NCBI GenBank assembly: GCA_903822435.1
Contig: CAIJPE010000083.1
Coordinates: 1-40,708, forward strand
Origin: an uncultured beta proteobacterium
GTDB lineage: Bacteria; Pseudomonadota; Gammaproteobacteria; Burkholderiales; Burkholderiaceae_C
Direction: 5' to 3'
Length of the DNA stretch: 40,708 bases
Shown here: piece by piece, positions 1 through 7,654 of the stretch
How positions within the stretch are numbered: position 1 is the stretch's first letter
How the letters are laid out: each line of letters opens with the position of its first letter
Translations under genes and position numbers: made by a program
Notes under the pieces: generated by a model
The model's database searches: none
What the model was told of the DNA's origin: nothing
Seen by the model: the letters and a program-made list of their open reading frames with translations, nothing else

Positions 1-2
1 AT

Positions 3-356
3 GCCGACGGCAGCTACACCTACGCCGGCCGCAGCGACGACATGCTCAAGGTCAGCGGCATCTACGTCTCGCCGTTCGAGGTGGAAGCGACGCTGGTGCA
101 GCACGCCGCCGTGCTGGAGGCCGCGGTCATCGGCGTCAACGACGAGCAGGGCCTGACGCGCACGAAGGCCTTCGTGGTGCTCAAGGCTGGCGCGCAGGCC
201 ACCGATGCCGAGCTCAAGGCCTTCGTCAAGGACCGGCTGGCGCCTTACAAGTACCCGCGCGTGATCGAGTTCCTGGCCGAGTTGCCCAAGACCGCCACCG
301 GCAAGATCCAGCGCTTCAAGCTGCGCGAGCGCGAATCGCAGGCCCCCGCTCCGTGA
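3..356 (+). CDS. Aryl-CoA ligase (benzoate-CoA ligase family), C-terminal part, 5' truncated
   Basis: The gene runs in from the left edge; about 117 codons are present and the reading frame is open from base 3. The visible part is the C-terminal lid domain of an adenylate-forming acyl-CoA ligase. It has the hinge motif GRSDDMLKVSG, then YVSPFEVE, and near the end the catalytic lysine motif PKTATGKIQR. The DDMLKVSGIYVSP wording is typical of the benzoate / 4-hydroxybenzoate-CoA ligase family, which uses ATP and CoA to activate aromatic acids in the cytoplasm. Its stop overlaps the GTG start of the next gene (GTGA), so the two are translationally coupled. The exact acid cannot be read from this fragment, because the substrate-pocket residues lie outside the window. 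Confidence 0.88.
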   Translation, partial: ADGSYTYAGRSDDMLKVSGIYVSPFEVEATLVQHAAVLEAAVIGVNDEQGLTRTKAFVVLKAGAQATDAELKAFVKDRLAPYKYPRVIEFLAELPKTATGKIQRFKLRERESQAPAP

Positions 357-1180
357 GCGCCGGCTTCGTCGATGTCGACTGGGCCGGCCGCCCGGTCCGC
401 ATCGAGCATGCGTGGATCGCGCCCGAGCGGGCGGGCCAGCCCCTGGTTCTCTTCCTGCACGAGGGCCTGGGCTCGCTGGCGGCGTGGAAGGACTTCCCGC
501 AGCGCCTGTGCGATGCCGTCGGTTGCCGTGGCCTGGTGTACTCGCGGCCGGGCTACGGCCGCTCGACCCCTCGCGCGCCCGACGAAGCCTGGTCGCCCGA
601 CTTCATGCACGAGCAGGCCCATGCGGTGCTGCCGGCGGTGCTGGCGGCGCTGGGCGTCGATCCGGTATGCGAGCCCCTCTGGCTCTACGGCCACAGCGAC
701 GGCGGCACCATCGCGCTGCTGTACGCCGCGCGGTTCCCGCAGGCGTTGGCCGGCGCCATCGTGGCGGCGCCGCACATCCTGGCCGAACCCATGTCGCTGG
801 CCAGCATCCGCCAGGCGCGCGAGGCCTACAGCCAAACCGACTTGCGCGCCCGGCTGGCCCGCTACCACGACGACCCGGATTCCGCGTTCGGCGGCTGGTG
901 CGGCGCCTGGCTGGACCCGCGCTTTGCAAACTGGTCCATCGAGGATGAGATCGCCAGCATCCGTTGCCCGCTGCTGGCGGTGCAGGGCCTGGCTGACGAA
1001 TACGGCACACTGGAGCAGATCCGCGGCATTGCGCGGCGGGTGCCGGGCACGGCATTGATGGAACTGGCCGACTGCGGCCATTCCCCGCACCGTGACCAGC
1101 CCGCCCACGTGATCGAGGCCGTCGGTGGCTTCATCCGCGCCCACCCTCACCATCCCCGCCCGACCGGCACGGCAGCATGA
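353..1180 (+). CDS. Alpha/beta-hydrolase fold enzyme
   Basis: A 275-residue single-domain alpha/beta hydrolase without a signal peptide. The oxyanion-side motif LFLHEGLGS lies at residues 34-41. The nucleophile elbow GHSDGG carries the catalytic serine at S115, the acid is probably D215 in QGLADEYG, and the base is H243 in DCGHSPH. The GTG start overlaps the ligase stop by four bases and its own stop overlaps the livH start (ATGA), so it sits inside a tightly coupled operon. Alpha/beta hydrolases or lactonases recur in benzoyl-CoA (box-type) gene clusters. A role in hydrolysing a ring-cleavage ester, lactone or stalled CoA thioester is my inference; the sequence only shows the fold and triad. 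Confidence 0.9.
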   Translation: MSAGFVDVDWAGRPVRIEHAWIAPERAGQPLVLFLHEGLGSLAAWKDFPQRLCDAVGCRGLVYSRPGYGRSTPRAPDEAWSPDFMHEQAHAVLPAVLAALGVDPVCEPLWLYGHSDGGTIALLYAARFPQALAGAIVAAPHILAEPMSLASIRQAREAYSQTDLRARLARYHDDPDSAFGGWCGAWLDPRFANWSIEDEIASIRCPLLAVQGLADEYGTLEQIRGIARRVPGTALMELADCGHSPHRDQPAHVIEAVGGFIRAHPHHPRPTGTAA

Positions 1181-2055
1181 CCCTGGCCACCTTCCTCATC
1201 CAGTGCCTGAACTCGCTGCAGTACGGGCTGCTGCTGTTCCTGGTGGCCTCGGGCCTCACGCTGATCTTCGGGATCATGGGCGTGATCAACCTCGCGCACG
1301 GCAGTTTCTACATGATCGGCGCCTACATGGCCTTCGCCCTGGCGCCGCTGGTGGCCACGGTGGGTGGTGGCTTCTTCGCCACGCTGGTGGTGGGCGTGGT
1401 GCTGGCGGTGGCCCTGGGCTATGTGCTGGAGTGGGCCTTCTTCAGCTTCCTGTACGAACGCGAGCACCTGCAGCAGGTGCTGATGACCTACGGCCTCATC
1501 CTGGTCTTCGAGGAGGTGCGCAGCCTGCTGCTGGGCGACGAGGTGCACGGCGTGCAGGCGCCGGCCTGGCTCTCGGGCAGCCTGGCGCTGGACGACACCA
1601 TGACCTACCCGGTCTACCGGCTGTTCATCTCGGTGGTTTGCCTGGCCCTGGCCGGGGGCATGTACCTCGTCTTCAGCCGCACCCGGCTGGGCATGATGAT
1701 CCGCGCCGGCAGCACCAACCGCGAGATGGTGCAGAGCCTGGGCATCGACATCCAGTTTCTCTACCGCGTGGTGTTCGCGGCCGGCGTGGCCATCGCGGTG
1801 CTGGCCGGCATGGTGGCCGCGCCCGTGTCGTCGGTGTACCCGGGCATGGGCAACACGGTGCTCATCGTGTGCTTCGTGGTGGTGGTGATCGGCGGCATCG
1901 GCTCCATCCGCGGGGCGCTGGTGGCAGCGCTGATCATCGGCGTGGTCGATACCTTCGGCAAGGTCCTGCTGCCGCAGGCGGCGGGTGTTCTGGTGTACGT
2001 GCTGATGGCGCTGATCCTGCTCTGGAAGCCCGACGGGCTCTTCAGAGCAGGCTGA
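1177..2055 (+). CDS. livH: Liv-type ABC transporter permease, LivH subunit
   Basis: A 292-residue polytopic inner-membrane protein with about eight hydrophobic segments, of normal length for LivH. The family signature GLTLIFGIMGVINLAHGSFYM is near the N-terminus, and the cytoplasmic coupling loop GGIGSIRGALVAALIIG near the C-terminus contacts the ATPase. It forms the membrane channel together with the LivM protein encoded next. The ATGA overlap with the hydrolase gene and the five-base gap to livM point to one transcript. The family is named for branched-chain amino acids, but its neighbours here handle aromatic acids, so an aromatic carboxylate is the more likely cargo. No solute-binding protein gene is visible in this cluster; it may lie upstream of the window. 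Confidence 0.95.
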   Translation: MTLATFLIQCLNSLQYGLLLFLVASGLTLIFGIMGVINLAHGSFYMIGAYMAFALAPLVATVGGGFFATLVVGVVLAVALGYVLEWAFFSFLYEREHLQQVLMTYGLILVFEEVRSLLLGDEVHGVQAPAWLSGSLALDDTMTYPVYRLFISVVCLALAGGMYLVFSRTRLGMMIRAGSTNREMVQSLGIDIQFLYRVVFAAGVAIAVLAGMVAAPVSSVYPGMGNTVLIVCFVVVVIGGIGSIRGALVAALIIGVVDTFGKVLLPQAAGVLVYVLMALILLWKPDGLFRAG

Positions 2056-2060
2056 CGACG

Positions 2061-3056
2061 ATGGTCAACTCCCGCATCGTCTTCGTCGCGCTGGCCTTCC
2101 TGGCCCTTGCGTCGGTGCCCCTGGTCAGCGGCTCCTTCGCGATCGACCTGGTCACCAAGATCATGGTCTTCGCGGTCTTTGCGCTCAGCCTGGAACTGCT
2201 GGTGGGCAGCACCGGCCTGGTGTGCTTCGGGCAGGCGGCATTCTTCGGCATCGGGGCCTACGCCACGGTGCTGCTGTCGCCGCAGAGCGATGCTGCTTCG
2301 CTGCTCTGGCTGCTGCCGGCGGCCATGTGCAGCGCGGCGCTCTATGCGCTGGTGGTGGGCGCGCTGTCGCTGCGCACCAAGGGCGTGTACTTCATCATGG
2401 TGACCCTGGCCTTCGCGCAGATGGCTTACTACGTGGTGCACGACACTCCCCTGGGCGGCGGCACCGACGGCATCTACCTGAACGTGAGACCGGTGCTGGG
2501 CACGGTGATCGACCTGGGCAAGCCCGAGGTCGTCTATGGCTTTGCGTGGGTTTGCCTGGCCGCCACCTTCGGCCTGCTGGCGCTGGTGCTGCGCTCGCGC
2601 TTCGGCCGCGCACTGGCCGGCATCAAGACCAACGAACAGCGCATGCGGGCGACGGGCTTCTCCACCTATCCATACAAGCTGGCCGCCTTCACCATCTCCG
2701 GTGCGCTGGCCGGTCTGGCGGGCTTCCTGTTCGCGGTGAAGGATGGCTTCGTCAACCCCGAACTGCTGAGCTGGCACTTCTCGGGGGCCGTGCTGATCAT
2801 GATCATCCTGGGGGGGCTCGGTCATTTGCGCGGCGCCTTGATCGGTGCCTTCGCCTTCGCCCTGCTGCAGGAGTTCTTCAAGTCCGAGGCGATCTTCGGC
2901 GGCTTCGCCAAGCATTGGAACCTGGGCCTGGGACTGATCATCATCGCCTGCGTGGCGTTGCTGCCGCGCGGCTTGGTCGGCCTGCCGGGGCAGTGGCGCG
3001 ACCGGTTGGTGGGAAGGGCCGCGCTGCGCGGCAGCGCGGCCAGGAGCACGCCGTGA
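2061..3056 (+). CDS. livM: Liv-type ABC transporter permease, LivM subunit
   Basis: A 331-residue membrane protein. The start at ATG 2061 follows the livH stop by five bases and gives a proper hydrophobic N-terminal helix; the open frame extends further upstream, but only as antisense-like sequence inside livH. The LivM hallmark GLVCFGQAAFFGIGAYA is near residue 55 and the ATPase-coupling loop GGLGHLRGALIGAF is in the last quarter. It pairs with LivH as the second half of the channel. The stop overlaps the GTG start of livG (GTGA). Confidence 0.95.
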   Translation: MVNSRIVFVALAFLALASVPLVSGSFAIDLVTKIMVFAVFALSLELLVGSTGLVCFGQAAFFGIGAYATVLLSPQSDAASLLWLLPAAMCSAALYALVVGALSLRTKGVYFIMVTLAFAQMAYYVVHDTPLGGGTDGIYLNVRPVLGTVIDLGKPEVVYGFAWVCLAATFGLLALVLRSRFGRALAGIKTNEQRMRATGFSTYPYKLAAFTISGALAGLAGFLFAVKDGFVNPELLSWHFSGAVLIMIILGGLGHLRGALIGAFAFALLQEFFKSEAIFGGFAKHWNLGLGLIIIACVALLPRGLVGLPGQWRDRLVGRAALRGSAARSTP

Positions 3057-3826
3057 GCCCGATGGCCCAACCCGCCGAGGTGTTGCTGCGCGGCCGCGAA
3101 CTGACGCGCCGCTGGGGCGGCCTGCTGGCCGTGGACCGCGTGAGCCTCGAACTGCAGCGCGGCAGCGTGCATGCGGTCATCGGCACCAACGGCGCCGGCA
3201 AGTCCACCCTCATCAACATGCTCTCGGGCGAACTCGCGCCCAGCAGCGGGAAGGTCGAATTGCTGGGCCGGGACGTCACCACCTGGAGCCAGCCGCGCCG
3301 CGCCCGCGCCGGGCTGGGCCGCAGCTACCAGCGCAACACCATCTTCGCGGCCTTCAGCGTGTTCGAGAACTGCCGGCTGGCTGCGCAGGCCCATACGCAA
3401 AGGCCCTGGGCCTTGTTCAGCGATGCGCGGCATTGCGAAGCCAGCACCAGCGCCGCACGCGTCGCCGTGGCCAGCGCGGGACTGCTGGACCAGTTGGAAC
3501 GCCCGGCCGGCGCCCTGTCGCACGGCCAGAAGCGGCAGCTTGAAATCGCCATGTGCCTGGCCACCGGCCCGCAGGTGCTGCTGCTGGACGAGCCGCTGGC
3601 CGGTATGGGTGCCGACGAGACCGAGCGCATGCTGCAACTGCTGGCCGAGCTGCGCACCGGCCACGCCATCCTGCTGGTGGAGCACGACATGGACGCCGTG
3701 TTCCGGATCGCCGACCGCATCACGGTGATGGTCAACGGCGCCGTGATCGCCAGCGACACGCCCCAGGCGGTGCGCACCAACCCCGCAGTGCAGGCTGCCT
3801 ACCTGGGTGAGCACGAGCATGGCTGA
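3053..3826 (+). CDS. livG: Liv-type ABC transporter ATPase, LivG subunit
   Basis: A 257-residue ABC ATPase that powers the LivHM channel from the cytoplasmic face. Walker A GTNGAGKST is at residues 44-52, the signature LSHGQKRQLE starts near 155, Walker B LLLDEP has its aspartate at 179, and the H-loop histidine is at 211 in VEHDMD. The signature has H in place of the usual second G (LSHGQ), a form often seen in LivG proteins. The GTG start overlaps the livM stop; an in-frame ATG nine bases later is a possible alternative. Confidence 0.95.
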   Translation: MSPMAQPAEVLLRGRELTRRWGGLLAVDRVSLELQRGSVHAVIGTNGAGKSTLINMLSGELAPSSGKVELLGRDVTTWSQPRRARAGLGRSYQRNTIFAAFSVFENCRLAAQAHTQRPWALFSDARHCEASTSAARVAVASAGLLDQLERPAGALSHGQKRQLEIAMCLATGPQVLLLDEPLAGMGADETERMLQLLAELRTGHAILLVEHDMDAVFRIADRITVMVNGAVIASDTPQAVRTNPAVQAAYLGEHEHG

Positions 3827-4529
3827 AGCCCTGCTCGAAGCCCGCGGCATCCACGCCTGGTATGGGTCCAGCCACGTGCTGCACGGCATCGACTTGCAGA
3901 TCGGGCGCGGGCAGACTGTGGGCCTGCTGGGCCGCAACGGCATGGGCAAGAGCACGCTGATCCGTACGCTGCTGGGCCATGTCACCCAGCGCGAAGGCCA
4001 GATCCGCGTGGATGGCCGGGATGTCTCTCACGCCCGGCCGCACGAGGTGGCGCGCCTGGGCGTGGCCTACGTGCCCGAAGGCCGGGGTGTCTTCCCGAAC
4101 CTGAGCGTGCGCGAGAACCTCGTCATGGCCGCCCGCCGCGGCGCGGCCGGCCGCGCCGACTGGCCCTTGGACCGCGTGCTGCAGACCTTCCCGCGCTTGC
4201 AGGAACGCATCGGCAACCTGGGCAGCCAGCTCTCGGGGGGCGAGCAGCAGATGCTGTCCATCGGCCGCGCGCTCATGACGCACCCCGATCTGATCATCCT
4301 GGATGAAGCCACCGAGGGCCTGGCGCCGCTCATCGTCGCCGAGATCTGGCGCGTGATCGGCACCATCCGCGAAGGCGGCATTGCCACCCTCATCGTCGAC
4401 CGCGACTGGCGTCGGGTGCTGGCTCAGTCCGACCGCTCGCTGGTGCTGCAGAAGGGGCAGGTGGTGCTGGCCGGCGATTCCGGCGACCTGCGCACCGACC
4501 CGACCCTGGGCACCTACCTCGGCGTCTGA
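3819..4529 (+). CDS. livF: Liv-type ABC transporter ATPase, LivF subunit
   Basis: A 236-residue ABC ATPase, the partner of LivG. Walker A GRNGMGKST is at residues 38-46; the signature LSGGEQQML and the Walker B segment LIILDEATEGLAP follow. I chose ATG 3819, eight bases inside the end of livG; a GTG at 3807 in the same frame would add four residues. After the Walker B strand the protein reads TLIVDRDWRRVL where most LivF proteins have LLVEQN, so the switch-loop region is divergent, as in some ABC proteins for aromatic substrates. It closes the transporter block. Confidence 0.94.
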   Translation: MAEALLEARGIHAWYGSSHVLHGIDLQIGRGQTVGLLGRNGMGKSTLIRTLLGHVTQREGQIRVDGRDVSHARPHEVARLGVAYVPEGRGVFPNLSVRENLVMAARRGAAGRADWPLDRVLQTFPRLQERIGNLGSQLSGGEQQMLSIGRALMTHPDLIILDEATEGLAPLIVAEIWRVIGTIREGGIATLIVDRDWRRVLAQSDRSLVLQKGQVVLAGDSGDLRTDPTLGTYLGV

Positions 4530-4583
4530 CGCTGCCCGGCGTTGCACCGCCTCAACCCCTTTCCCACCGACAGGAGACACCCC

Positions 4584-6014
4584 ATGTATCCCCAACTCAG
4601 CCTCTACATCGACGGCCAGTTCATCCACGGCGGCGGCCGCCCCGAGCAGGACGTCCTCAACCCGGCCACCAACCAGCCCATGGCCCGGTTGCCGCATGCC
4701 ACGCGCGAAGATCTTGACCTGGCGCTGTCCAGCGCGCAGCGCGCCTTCGAGACCTGGCGCAAGACCTCGCCGCTGGAGCGCGGCAAGGTGCTGCGCAAGG
4801 TGGCCGAACTGGCGCGCGAGCGGGCGCAGGACATCGGCCGCAACATCACGCTCGACCAGGGCAAGCCGTTGGCCGAAGCCGTGGGCGAGGTGGTGTTCTG
4901 CGCCGAGCACGCCGAGTGGCACGCCGAAGAGGCGCGCCGCATCTACGGCCGCGTGATCCCTGCCCGTCAGGAAGGCGTGCGCCAGATGGTGCTGCGCGAG
5001 CCGATCGGCGTGTGCGCGGCCTTCTCGCCCTGGAATTTCCCCTTCAACCAGGCCATCCGCAAGATCTGCGCGGCCCTGGGCGCGGGCTGCACCATCATCC
5101 TCAAGGGCCCCGAAGACGCCCCCAGTGCGGTGGTCGCGCTGGCCCAGCTGTTCCACGACGCCGGCCTGCCCGCCGGCTGCCTGAACGTGGTGTGGGGCGT
5201 GCCGCACGAGGTGAGCGACTACCTGATGCGTTCACCCATCGTGCGCAAGATCTCGTTCACGGGTTCGGTGCAGGTGGGCAAGCAGTTGGCTGCGCTGGCC
5301 GGCTCGCTGATGAAGCGCTGCACCATGGAGCTGGGCGGCCATGCGCCGGTGATCGTCTGCGACGACGCGCAGATCGAGGCCGCGGCCGACATGCTGGTGG
5401 GCTTCAAGTTCCGCAACGCCGGGCAGGTGTGCATCTCGCCCACGCGCTTCTATGTCCAGGAAGGCGCCTATGACAAGTTCGTGTCGCGCTTCCTCTCGCG
5501 CCTGCAGAAGGTCAAGGTCGGCGACGGCCTGCTGCCCGACACCCGCATGGGCCCGCTGGCCCAGGCCCGCCGCGTGACGGCCATCGCCGGTTTCATCGAC
5601 GACGCCCACCAGCGCGGCGCCACCATCCTGGCCGGCGGCACCGCGCTGGGTGGCGAAGGCAACTTCTACGCACCGACCGTCATCGCCGACCTGCCTGAAG
5701 ACAGCCGCCTGATGACCGAGGAACCCTTCGGCCCGGTGGCCGGCCTCGTGCGCTTCAAGACGATCGAAGAGGTGCTGGTGCGCGCCAACAGCCTGCCTTT
5801 CGGGCTGGCCTCGTATGCCTTCACCACCTCGTCGAAGAATGCCGCGGCCCTGAGCAACGGCCTGCAGGCCGGCATGGTGTCCATCAACCACTTCGGCATG
5901 GCATTGGCCGAGACGCCATTTGGCGGCATCAAGGACAGCGGCTACGGCAGCGAGGGCGGTCTGGAGACCTTCGACGGTTACTTGAACACCAAGTTCGTGA
6001 CGCAGATGGATTGA
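4584..6014 (+). CDS. NAD(P)-dependent aldehyde dehydrogenase, succinate-semialdehyde dehydrogenase-like
   Basis: A 476-residue cytosolic aldehyde dehydrogenase of full family length. The catalytic cysteine is C283 in GQVCISP and the general-base glutamate is E249 in MELGGHAP; their spacing of 34 residues is canonical. PWNFPFNQ and FTGSVQVG are the cofactor-binding strands, and [15 protein letters not shown] is the C-terminal signature. ATG 4584 has a good ribosome binding site (AGGAGA at 4572-4577), 54 bases after livF. The overall wording is closest to the succinate-semialdehyde / glutarate-semialdehyde group. In this operon it could oxidise an aliphatic or aromatic aldehyde from ring or side-chain degradation. 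It does not look like the longer BoxD enzyme of the benzoyl-CoA epoxide route, so the substrate stays open. Confidence 0.93.
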   Translation: MYPQLSLYIDGQFIHGGGRPEQDVLNPATNQPMARLPHATREDLDLALSSAQRAFETWRKTSPLERGKVLRKVAELARERAQDIGRNITLDQGKPLAEAVGEVVFCAEHAEWHAEEARRIYGRVIPARQEGVRQMVLREPIGVCAAFSPWNFPFNQAIRKICAALGAGCTIILKGPEDAPSAVVALAQLFHDAGLPAGCLNVVWGVPHEVSDYLMRSPIVRKISFTGSVQVGKQLAALAGSLMKRCTMELGGHAPVIVCDDAQIEAAADMLVGFKFRNAGQVCISPTRFYVQEGAYDKFVSRFLSRLQKVKVGDGLLPDTRMGPLAQARRVTAIAGFIDDAHQRGATILAGGTALGGEGNFYAPTVIADLPEDSRLMTEEPFGPVAGLVRFKTIEEVLVRANSLPFGLASYAFTTSSKNAAALSNGLQAGMVSINHFGMALAETPFGGIKDSGYGSEGGLETFDGYLNTKFVTQMD

Positions 6015-6253
6015 CGGGCTCAGACCCCTGGTTTCACGTCGGGCCCGTTGGGTGCCAAAGCGCGAAGGGCGCAGTGCCCGGTTCGGATGGCGAATTGCGT
6101 GGGGCCGGGGCCGGAGGCCTTCGGGCGCATCCCGAACTGACTCGCCGCAGCGAAACTGCAGGCCGCCCCGCCGGACGCCCATTGCGGCAGTGCTCGGTTG
6201 CCTGCGCGCACGCGTGAGCGAGCCCATCCGAATGACCGCTCCAGGCGGCGAAT
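6015..6253. other. Gene-free stretch before the IS30 remnant
   Basis: This 239-base stretch follows the aldehyde dehydrogenase stop. The open frames in it are short, rich in Arg/Gly/Ala and match no domain I know. I see no clear terminator or promoter. Together with the decayed sequences to its right it marks the boundary between the aromatic operon and a degraded segment. Confidence 0.5.
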
Positions 6254-6463
6254 TCAACCGGTCATCGCAACGGCTTCGCTGAACTTCCCGGCCGGTGTCT
6301 GCCAGCCGGGGGTCTTTCTCGATCGCTCATTCAATGGTCTCGCCATCGCGTTGAGCTTGGTTTGTGACTGGCCTGAGATGTCGATGCCCTTGGGCAAGTA
6401 CTGTCTCAGCAGTCCCTTGGTGTTCTCGTTGCTGCCTCGTTGTGATGGGCTCTTCGGATCACT
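6254..6463 (-). mobile_element. IS30-family transposase, C-terminal fragment
   Basis: Read on the minus strand, this segment encodes about 69 residues ending in a TGA at 6254-6256. It contains the IS30-family landmarks DPKSPSQRGSNENTKGLLRQ, then YLPKGIDISGQSQTKLN and MARPLNERSRKTPGW. This is the end of the DDE catalytic domain, with the last catalytic glutamate in SNENTKG. Homology stops at about 6463 and no N-terminal part, start codon or terminal inverted repeats are visible. It is therefore a dead fragment of an insertion sequence. No match to a specific IS element was made. Confidence 0.85.
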
Positions 6464-6591
6464 CCCGGACCGACCGGCTCGGTTCGTCGCATCGACGGCC
6501 CGAGCACCTGCAATCGGAGCCGACGGGCTTCGGCTCTCTGCTTTGAATGCCGTGAGCGCGCTGGACCTGCTCTTGGCCGATACGGCAGGCC

Positions 6592-7316
6592 ATGACGCTC
6601 CCTTGCCGAATCATCGGAGCCGCCGTCGTCGTGGGCGCACCCTTGTGGGCGGCAAGCGCCTGTGCGGACGAAGTCAGTGTCCTGAACACCGGCATCCTGA
6701 AGGGTGCCTTCACGCCCATCGCGACCGAAATCGAACGCCAGACCGGCCACAAGGTGACGATGTCCTGGGGCCCGTCATCGGGCAACTCGCCAGAAGCGAG
6801 TCCGGTTCGCGTGCGCAGCGGCCGTTTCGCGCCGAAACACCGGCGAAACGTGGTGGTTTCGGGGATCGGCGTGGCGGTCAAGACGGGCCGCCCGATGCCC
6901 GGCATCTCGACCACGACCGCGTTCCGCCAGGCCCTGCTGGCCGCCAAATCGGTGGGCTATTCGGAAGATGCCAGCGGCACCCACTTCATCAAGGTCGTCG
7001 TGCCCAAGCTGAGGCTGACGAAGGCCACGGCGAGCAAGGGCCATGCGATGCTGGGCCGTCGCTTCGTCGGTGAGGAATCGGCCGACGGGGTGGTCGAACG
7101 GGGCGTTCAGGCACTCAGCGAACTGAAGCTGGAACCAGGCATGGCCATTGTCGGCCGCTGCCCGATGAGCGGCAGAAGTTCAGTATGGTGTCGGTGGCAG
7201 TGTCGTCCAAGGCCACCGCGCCCGATGCAGGGCAGCAGTTCCTCGAGTTCCTGGGCACGCCATACGCGCGCAAGGCCATGCGTGACAGTGGCCTGGATCT
7301 GCCGAAGGGGCAATGA
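6592..7316 (+). pseudogene. Periplasmic substrate-binding protein (PBP2 / ModA-like family), broken by deletion and frameshift
   Basis: The N-terminus is a signal peptide ending in ASACA before DEVSVLNTG. GAFTPIATEIERQTGHKV, WGPSSGNSP and the later SEDASGTHF are typical of small secreted solute-binding proteins of the extracellular PBP2 class. Two lesions are visible. After VRVRSG the text jumps directly to RFAPKHRRN, where relatives carry roughly 20 further residues, so an in-frame deletion is likely near 6820. At about 7155 the frame breaks: the first frame turns into low-complexity sequence, while another frame continues the family as KFSMVSVAVSSKATAPDAG, then FLEFLGTPYARKAMRDSG, and stops at 7316. 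No partner permease is next to it. I call it a pseudogene. Confidence 0.82.
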
Positions 7317-7440
7317 CCTGCGCTCGCTGCCGACCGCTGCGGCCCCGCTGTTCTGCGCCTTGACTGCGCAGGCCGACGAGGTCTTGAAGCCGCGAAGGAG
7401 CCGTCGTTCGATCCCGCCAGGCCAGCATCCACAGCCTGTG
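7313..7440 (+). pseudogene. Remnant of a second secreted-protein gene, frameshifted at its start
   Basis: An ATG at 7313 overlaps the stop of the preceding pseudogene (ATGA). Adding one C after ATGACC would give MTLRSL, followed in the present sequence by PTAAAPLFCALTAQADEVL, a convincing signal peptide with cleavage after AQA. A second shift near 7391 gives AAKEPSFDPARPAS and then all resemblance to a coding region fades. It looks like the start of a downstream partner gene that lost one base and most of its body. The original product cannot be named. Confidence 0.5.
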
Positions 7441-7654
7441 GTGGGAGCAGGGAGCGCCAGCCGCCTCCATGGTCGCTGATGGCATCCGCGGCCATCTGCC
7501 CCGTGCCCGCGCCCGGGACTCGCCGTGCCCGCCACACCCGGGCGGCCGGCGCGAAGTCGCCAGAAGGTTACCGGATGACCAAATTCCGGAGGCAGATCAA
7601 CTAGCATGTGGCCACACCAGGTCCGGCCGCTGCCCGGCCCCCCCAAGGAACCCC
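7441..7654. other. Degenerate intergenic stretch with an inverted repeat
   Basis: No recognisable gene occurs between the pseudogene remnant and the ATPase gene. An 8-bp perfect inverted repeat (CGCCCGGG at 7510-7517 and CCCGGGCG at 7537-7544) with a 19-base loop lies about 110 bases upstream of the ATPase start. It has no T-tract, so it may be an operator or a rho-assisted stop for readthrough from the left. I see no convincing -10/-35 pair. Confidence 0.4.

Noticed and set aside
4584..6014. BoxD-type 3,4-dehydroadipyl-CoA semialdehyde dehydrogenase
   Set aside because: The sequence has the succinate-semialdehyde dehydrogenase pattern and length instead.
6254..7654. A complete insertion sequence or integrative element
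   Set aside because: Only a transposase C-terminal fragment is present; no terminal inverted repeats, target duplication or integrase gene can be seen.
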